Positions 14,361 to 18,789 of a stretch of 18,789 nt of DNA are shown here, in pieces. Position 1 is the stretch's first letter, and each line of letters starts with the position of its first letter. The stretch is from positions 1-18,789 of the forward strand of contig JAOZLN010000008.1 in NCBI GenBank assembly GCA_029934845.1. Direction: 5' to 3'. Made by a program: the position numbers and the translations under genes. The notes under the pieces were generated by a model. It saw only the letters and a list, made by a program, of their open reading frames with translations, searched no databases and was not told the origin of the DNA. This stretch comes from Candidatus Sabulitectum sp. (lineage in GTDB: Bacteria; Fermentibacterota; Fermentibacteria; Fermentibacterales; JCC-6).

Positions 14361-17300
14361 TTGTACTGTCACTAATTGCTGTTCTTGCAGCTTCCTGGAG
14401 CGGTACATTCGGCTTTAGTTCCCCCAGTTTTGATGCAAGCGGAGTTCCAGCTGTTGAAGGCACGGTAAACCTGAATGAACCGGGAGTTCCCATGTACCCG
14501 GTGAAGACCATATACATACCGGTTCCCACTGGTGTTGAACCCGTTCTCAGCTATACTGAAGTTTCTTCAACTGCTTCTGTGAACAGAATAGCGATTCCCA
14601 GAGCAGGGGTGCTGGTGGGAACAGGTCTTGATTCCCGGGAAGTCCCAACCACTCCAGTTGACCGTACAGTTCACACGGTGGAATTCGAGGGGGTTTTTCC
14701 GCTGGCTGGCACTCAGGTGGCAGTGGTTAACATTTATCCATTTACCGAAAGAGGTTTCACTTCATCGGTATCAGTATCCCTTGTGTGGAACGGTGGTGCA
14801 GCGGGTCAGATAATTCCTGAAGATCATCTTCTTTACGGGGTTGCACAGGGGAATGTTTACTACTCACAGGCAGGCAGCAGAGCTGAAAGCCCTTTCTGGG
14901 GAAAACCCTGGGCCAGGATCTCTATTGAGAACACCGGTGGATACCAGGTAGCATGCTCAGATCTGGAGGCAGCAGGCTGTAATGCCAGTGGATCCCCAAT
15001 TGAAACCATAGCTTTTTTCTCTGGCCCCGGTACCCAGTTCGCACAGGCTCCGGAAACTGAACACTTTCTTCTGCCGGTGCCTGTTATTGTTGACGATAAA
15101 AATGGCGATGGTATTTTCAACGGCGACGACACAATAAGATTCCTTGCAGGAGGATTGAACAGGTACGAGAATATTGAGGGATCTCTTAAGTGGCTTTTTC
15201 ACCGATATGCAGAAGAAAGGGTTTACTGGCTTACATGGGGCGGCGAGTCCGGGGCCAGGATGCAGAGTGAACCCGGTTCTCCTGACGGTTCTCCCGTTTG
15301 GGGCAATACCACTGTACATGCTGTTCATCTTGAGGATGGTGGTTACTGGATGCCTCAGTATGAACTTCGAACAGGGTGGTTCTGGACGAAGATCAATTCC
15401 GGTGAACAAACCTCTGTTCCCTTGAATCTTACAGACATTGCAGGAGTTGCAGATGTAACTGTAGCCTTTGCTGTTTCAGAGTCATCGGCTTATACAGTTA
15501 CCCTTCAAGGCGGAGGTACTGTCGAACTAAGCGGTTCCGGGCCGAAAGAAGCCCTGTTCAAGAATGTGAATATTTCCAATCTTGATCAGTTTCAAATAAG
15601 TTTTTCATCCAATGACCCCGCCTCAGACTTTTATCTTGATTATATCGAGCTGACATATCCGGTTTCTACAGTTGCTTCCAGCCGCCGGCTTTTCTTTCAG
15701 GGGCAGACCAGCCGTTACAATTTTTCTTTTTCCGGTGGCAGTCAGGCTTTTGATGTGTCTGATCTTATGGATCCGGTAATTATTTCCGGAGCAGAGCAGA
15801 CTGGTGGCAGCCTGGATTTCTCACTTGGCCTTCATGATTCAACATCTCTTATGGTCATGGCAGACAACAGCTGGCTTTCTCCAGTTTCTATCTCTCCAGC
15901 TTCACCGGGCAGGCTTGTGGGCACTGTTTTCTCAGGGGACAGGCTGCTTGTCGTTCCTGATATTTTCACAGATGATGCCATTGGGCTTGTGTCTCTTATG
16001 CAGAGCATGGGTCTTGAGGTTGTTACTGCCACTACAAGTGAGATATACGATGAGTTTGGACAGGGTGTAAAAGACCCCGGAGCCATCAGATCGACTGTTC
16101 GCTGGGGAATGGATTCCTGGTCAACACCTTTGAGTACTGTAATTCTGGGTGGTGATGCACACTACGACCCCATGGGTTATTCAACCACTCTACCCGATCT
16201 TGTTCCTGCGATGATTTTTCTTACAAATTCCCAGGGATATCCATCCTGGGCAGAAGACGACTGGTTTGTGCAGGTTCATGCAGATGCTGTTTTTCCGGAG
16301 ATCCCAATTGCCAGGATCCCTGCCGGTGATGCTTCCGCTTTCGGGGCAGTGAGCGCAAAAAGCATTCTGTACCATTCCGGTCAGGGAGATGGAAGCTGGA
16401 GCAGCAGGTTTGTTCTTTTTGCAGATGATGAGTGGGGTCAGTCTTCAGCCTATGCTTCCGAGACTGAACATGTTTATTACATGGAAAGAATATGTTATGA
16501 AGACCTTCCGTTCTATGCCAAGCCAGAGAAATTTTACCTTATTGAATACCCATGGCCTCCCGGTACCGTGGTTGGAGACGTACACCCGGAAAAACCTGAT
16601 GCCCGCATTGCTTTAAGAGAGCTGTTGAATGAGGGTATGGGTGTTTTCCTTTACTTCGGTCACGGTTCTGCAAATCAAATTGCTCATGAGAAAGTTATGC
16701 TTGGAGACGATCCTGCCTCGCTTACTAATGGGCCGCGGCTACCACTTTCCATGTTCCTCTCCTGTGATATTTCCCGTTTTTTTGTTCCAGGTGTTGACTG
16801 TATCAGCGAGAAACTTGTTTATCATCCTGCAGGAGGAGCAATTGCAACAATTGGAGCTACTGGACCAACCTATTCAAGTTCCAATTACAACTACGGTTCT
16901 GCAATGATTCCTTTTCTTACCCGGGGAGGGCATTCAATTGGATATTCGTTCTGGGCTGGCAAGCTGGCTGCTCACAAAGCCGGGAATACAAGATACTATG
17001 TATTCCTTGGTTTTCCTGACCTGGTCCTGCCCATGTCCAGAAATGATCTGGCTGTGGAACTTGTGGGGGATACCCTTCGCTCCGGTGAAACGAATCTTGT
17101 TACTGGAACAGGAGCTGCTGCCGACGGGCTTGCATTGATAGAGATATCTGAATCAGACATTCCTGTGAGCTATACAATGCTGTCAGGCGGGGTTATAGAC
17201 TACTTCCATCAGGGGGGTACTGCCTGGCGTGGAAGGTCGGTGCTTTCCGGTGGAGAGTTCTCTGCAGAATGCATTCTTCCAGCTGCATGCAACACAGGTG

Positions 17301-18037
17301 AGCTTGCCAGGGTTGACGGCGCTGCAATTGTGTCCGGTGGCATCGAACTTGGTGCAGATGCTCCGTTGAGCCTTCTAGAGGGTGATGCTCCTTCAGATTT
17401 TACGGGCCCTGAAATATCCATGTGGATCAAGGGTCAGAGTGGTATTGAAGAGCCTGTGATCACACAAGAGGGAGTGCTTGAAGCAGAGCTTTCGGACCCC
17501 AGCGGTATTACTTTTCTGGGTGGTACAGGTAAGAGCATTCAACTTTTTATTGACGGTGAAGAATTTGATATGAGCAGTGCATTTACATACAACACCGGTT
17601 CCACCACAACCGGTCAGCTTGAATACGCTGTGTCAGGTCTGGCATCCGGCACTCATCTATTCATACTTCAGGCTATGGATGGCGTGGGTAATCTTTCAAG
17701 AGACAGTTTGTATGTAGTGTCCACAGACCAGAGCGAAGTTGCCATCGAACAGTACGTGGTGTATCCAAATCCCGGCAGCGGTCAGCGGTGTTTCAGCTTT
17801 TCAGTTTCCTCAAATGCGTTTGTAACCGTTTCCATATTCACCACCGCAGGCAGGTGCATTACAAGCTTTTCAAAGCAGTGTTCGCAGGGGTACAATCAGA
17901 TATTATGGAATGGCCTTGATGAAGATGGTGACATTCCTGCGTCAGGCGCCTACATTTATGTTATTGAGGCAGAGACCGAGGGTGGTCTTTTCAGACAGTC
18001 ATCTTCTGTTACAGGGGTTCTGGCCACGGTAAACTGA
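14357..18037 (+). CDS. C25 (gingipain/PorU-like) cysteine peptidase with C-terminal sorting-type domain, copy 2
   Basis: A 1226-residue exported peptidase, paralogous to the gene at 9988. A clear signal peptide (MIVLSLIAVLAASWSGTFG) follows an AAGGAG site. The order of parts is the same: beta-rich N-terminal region, PorU-like module starting WGKPWARISIENTGGYQV with a calcium-loop-like DDKNGDGIFNGDD, and a C25 domain (about 520-890) with EIYDEFGQGVKDPGAIRS. The catalytic pair is His769 (YFGHGS) and Cys803 (MFLSCDIS), again 34 residues apart. Ig-like strands and a C-terminal domain with VYPNP (1135-1139) and WNGLDEDGD...GAYIYVIE follow. The residues around the catalytic Cys differ from copy 1 (LSCDISRFF versus FSCATGFFD), so specificity may differ. 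It may be a type IX secretion cargo or a PorU-type sortase. It overlaps the sirtuin stop by four bases; a TPR gene follows 14 bases later. Confidence 0.92.
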   Translation: MIVLSLIAVLAASWSGTFGFSSPSFDASGVPAVEGTVNLNEPGVPMYPVKTIYIPVPTGVEPVLSYTEVSSTASVNRIAIPRAGVLVGTGLDSREVPTTPVDRTVHTVEFEGVFPLAGTQVAVVNIYPFTERGFTSSVSVSLVWNGGAAGQIIPEDHLLYGVAQGNVYYSQAGSRAESPFWGKPWARISIENTGGYQVACSDLEAAGCNASGSPIETIAFFSGPGTQFAQAPETEHFLLPVPVIVDDKNGDGIFNGDDTIRFLAGGLNRYENIEGSLKWLFHRYAEERVYWLTWGGESGARMQSEPGSPDGSPVWGNTTVHAVHLEDGGYWMPQYELRTGWFWTKINSGEQTSVPLNLTDIAGVADVTVAFAVSESSAYTVTLQGGGTVELSGSGPKEALFKNVNISNLDQFQISFSSNDPASDFYLDYIELTYPVSTVASSRRLFFQGQTSRYNFSFSGGSQAFDVSDLMDPVIISGAEQTGGSLDFSLGLHDSTSLMVMADNSWLSPVSISPASPGRLVGTVFSGDRLLVVPDIFTDDAIGLVSLMQSMGLEVVTATTSEIYDEFGQGVKDPGAIRSTVRWGMDSWSTPLSTVILGGDAHYDPMGYSTTLPDLVPAMIFLTNSQGYPSWAEDDWFVQVHADAVFPEIPIARIPAGDASAFGAVSAKSILYHSGQGDGSWSSRFVLFADDEWGQSSAYASETEHVYYMERICYEDLPFYAKPEKFYLIEYPWPPGTVVGDVHPEKPDARIALRELLNEGMGVFLYFGHGSANQIAHEKVMLGDDPASLTNGPRLPLSMFLSCDISRFFVPGVDCISEKLVYHPAGGAIATIGATGPTYSSSNYNYGSAMIPFLTRGGHSIGYSFWAGKLAAHKAGNTRYYVFLGFPDLVLPMSRNDLAVELVGDTLRSGETNLVTGTGAAADGLALIEISESDIPVSYTMLSGGVIDYFHQGGTAWRGRSVLSGGEFSAECILPAACNTGELARVDGAAIVSGGIELGADAPLSLLEGDAPSDFTGPEISMWIKGQSGIEEPVITQEGVLEAELSDPSGITFLGGTGKSIQLFIDGEEFDMSSAFTYNTGSTTTGQLEYAVSGLASGTHLFILQAMDGVGNLSRDSLYVVSTDQSEVAIEQYVVYPNPGSGQRCFSFSVSSNAFVTVSIFTTAGRCITSFSKQCSQGYNQILWNGLDEDGDIPASGAYIYVIEAETEGGLFRQSSSVTGVLATVN

Positions 18038-18051
18038 TCGCAGGAGGGGTT

Positions 18052-18789
18052 ATGGAAAACCAAAATGTAAGCTGGTTATGGCAGCAGGTGGAGGAGGCAA
18101 GAGAAAGCGGCGACACCGGAAAAGCCCGGGAGAGTCTGGAGAGGTTGCTGCAGGATTCTTCAGTGCGCGATACACCTGATGAAAATCTTGCTGTTCTTGA
18201 AATATGTCGACTTGAACTGGACGGGGGCGACGCGGGCAGTGCTGCCAGAAGGCTTTCCAATTTCAAATGGTACGGTATTCCCGGAGCTGCAGCCCTTCTT
18301 CTGGCGGCGGATATTTTTCTGCAACTGGATCTTTTTGAAACATCTCTTGAATCTATTGATTCCTACTTGAAGGCATATCCGAATGATCTGGATGCAAGAA
18401 GAAAAAAGGGGCTTGTTCTTCTTATGCTTCACCGGGACACTGACGCAGAGCGGGTTCTTTTGTCTGTTGCAAGAAGAGAACGGTACCGCGTTGCTTCCAC
18501 CCTTACCTATCTGGCATTGCTCGAGGCCAAAAGAGACAGGCTGGAGGAGAGTCTTCATCTTCTTCTTCAAGCCAGAGAGCTTGCGCCTTATGACGAGAAG
18601 ATAGAACACAGCCTTCTGCGGATCGAAGCATTAAGGGTTCAGATGAGGCGGAGTGCAATTGAAAAAACCGACCTTCCGCTTGTGGACGTGGTGCCTGGTA
18701 TGACAGCAGGCATGCTTGGTCTTCACGGCTATTCCACGGAAGCAGCAACGGTGGCAGCAGAGGCATGGAGTCGTTTCTGTACAGTAAGT
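18052..18789 (+). CDS. TPR-repeat protein (3' end cut by window)
   Basis: An open frame of 246 codons that leaves the window at the right edge. AGGAGGGG stands just before the ATG, 14 bases after the second C25 gene, so it is probably the next gene of that operon. The product has no signal peptide (MENQNVSWLWQQVEEARESG) and consists of helical hairpins with TPR-like spacing: GDTGKARESLERLL, GDAGSAARRLSNF, LDLFETSLESIDSYLKAYPNDLDAR, and RLEESLHLLLQARELAPYDEKI. The last visible part, after a charged link, reads VVPGMTAGMLGLHGYSTEAATVAAEAW, perhaps the start of another domain. Such proteins usually serve as scaffolds. No specific partner can be named; its position suggests a link with the peptidase-sirtuin operon. 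Confidence 0.8.
   Translation, partial: MENQNVSWLWQQVEEARESGDTGKARESLERLLQDSSVRDTPDENLAVLEICRLELDGGDAGSAARRLSNFKWYGIPGAAALLLAADIFLQLDLFETSLESIDSYLKAYPNDLDARRKKGLVLLMLHRDTDAERVLLSVARRERYRVASTLTYLALLEAKRDRLEESLHLLLQARELAPYDEKIEHSLLRIEALRVQMRRSAIEKTDLPLVDVVPGMTAGMLGLHGYSTEAATVAAEAWSRFCTVS

Noticed and set aside
18160..18609. 149-codon minus-strand frame at the right edge
   Set aside because: Antisense to the TPR gene, which has a strong ribosome site and regular helical repeats.

Overview
This window looks like chromosome of an uncultured diderm bacterium, most likely from the FCB (Fibrobacteres-Chlorobi-Bacteroidetes) superphylum or a neighbouring candidate phylum such as Fermentibacteria. That placement is inference. 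It rests on two very large C25 (gingipain/PorU-like) peptidases ending in YPNP-type C-terminal sorting/FlgD-like domains, a FadL-type outer-membrane protein, a small outer-membrane barrel, a lipobox lipoprotein and a LolC/E-type permease. No rRNA, tRNA, CRISPR array, insertion sequence or phage gene was seen. Coding density is high and the longest stretch without a convincing gene is about 250 bases.

Layout. (a) 2-1112, plus strand: the 3' part of a cobalamin adenosyltransferase gene (cobO), then a small outer-membrane barrel protein. (b) 1151-3579, minus strand: a FadL/OmpP1-family porin with its own promoter and a strong UUCG-loop terminator, then rlmN. (c) 3764-6574, plus strand: mtnP (methylthioadenosine phosphorylase), overlapping thiL (thiamine-phosphate kinase), then a seven-bladed beta-propeller lipoprotein. 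(d) 6575-6825: a convergent gap with no convincing gene. (e) 9847-6826, minus strand: an operon of a LolC/E-type ABC permease, an exported protein with a divergent transglutaminase-like Cys-His-Asp triad, and a DUF89/ARMT1-like protein. (f) about 9900 to the right edge, plus strand: an operon of C25 peptidase, Sir2 deacylase, C25 peptidase and a TPR protein. The first three are joined by ATGA overlaps and the fourth follows after 14 bases.

Most genes are housekeeping: B12 adenosylation, 23S rRNA/tRNA methylation, methylthioadenosine salvage and thiamine diphosphate synthesis. The part most worth a second look is the last operon. Two diverged paralogous surface/secretion peptidases, each with the His-Cys pair spaced 34 residues apart, flank a cytosolic sirtuin that carries the Tyr-x-x-Arg signature of desuccinylase-type (class III) sirtuins. 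The first peptidase has no canonical start codon in front of an obvious signal-peptide stretch. The only in-frame upstream ATG is cut off by a TGA after three codons, so the signal peptide is read through a stop, started at a rare codon, or affected by a sequence error.
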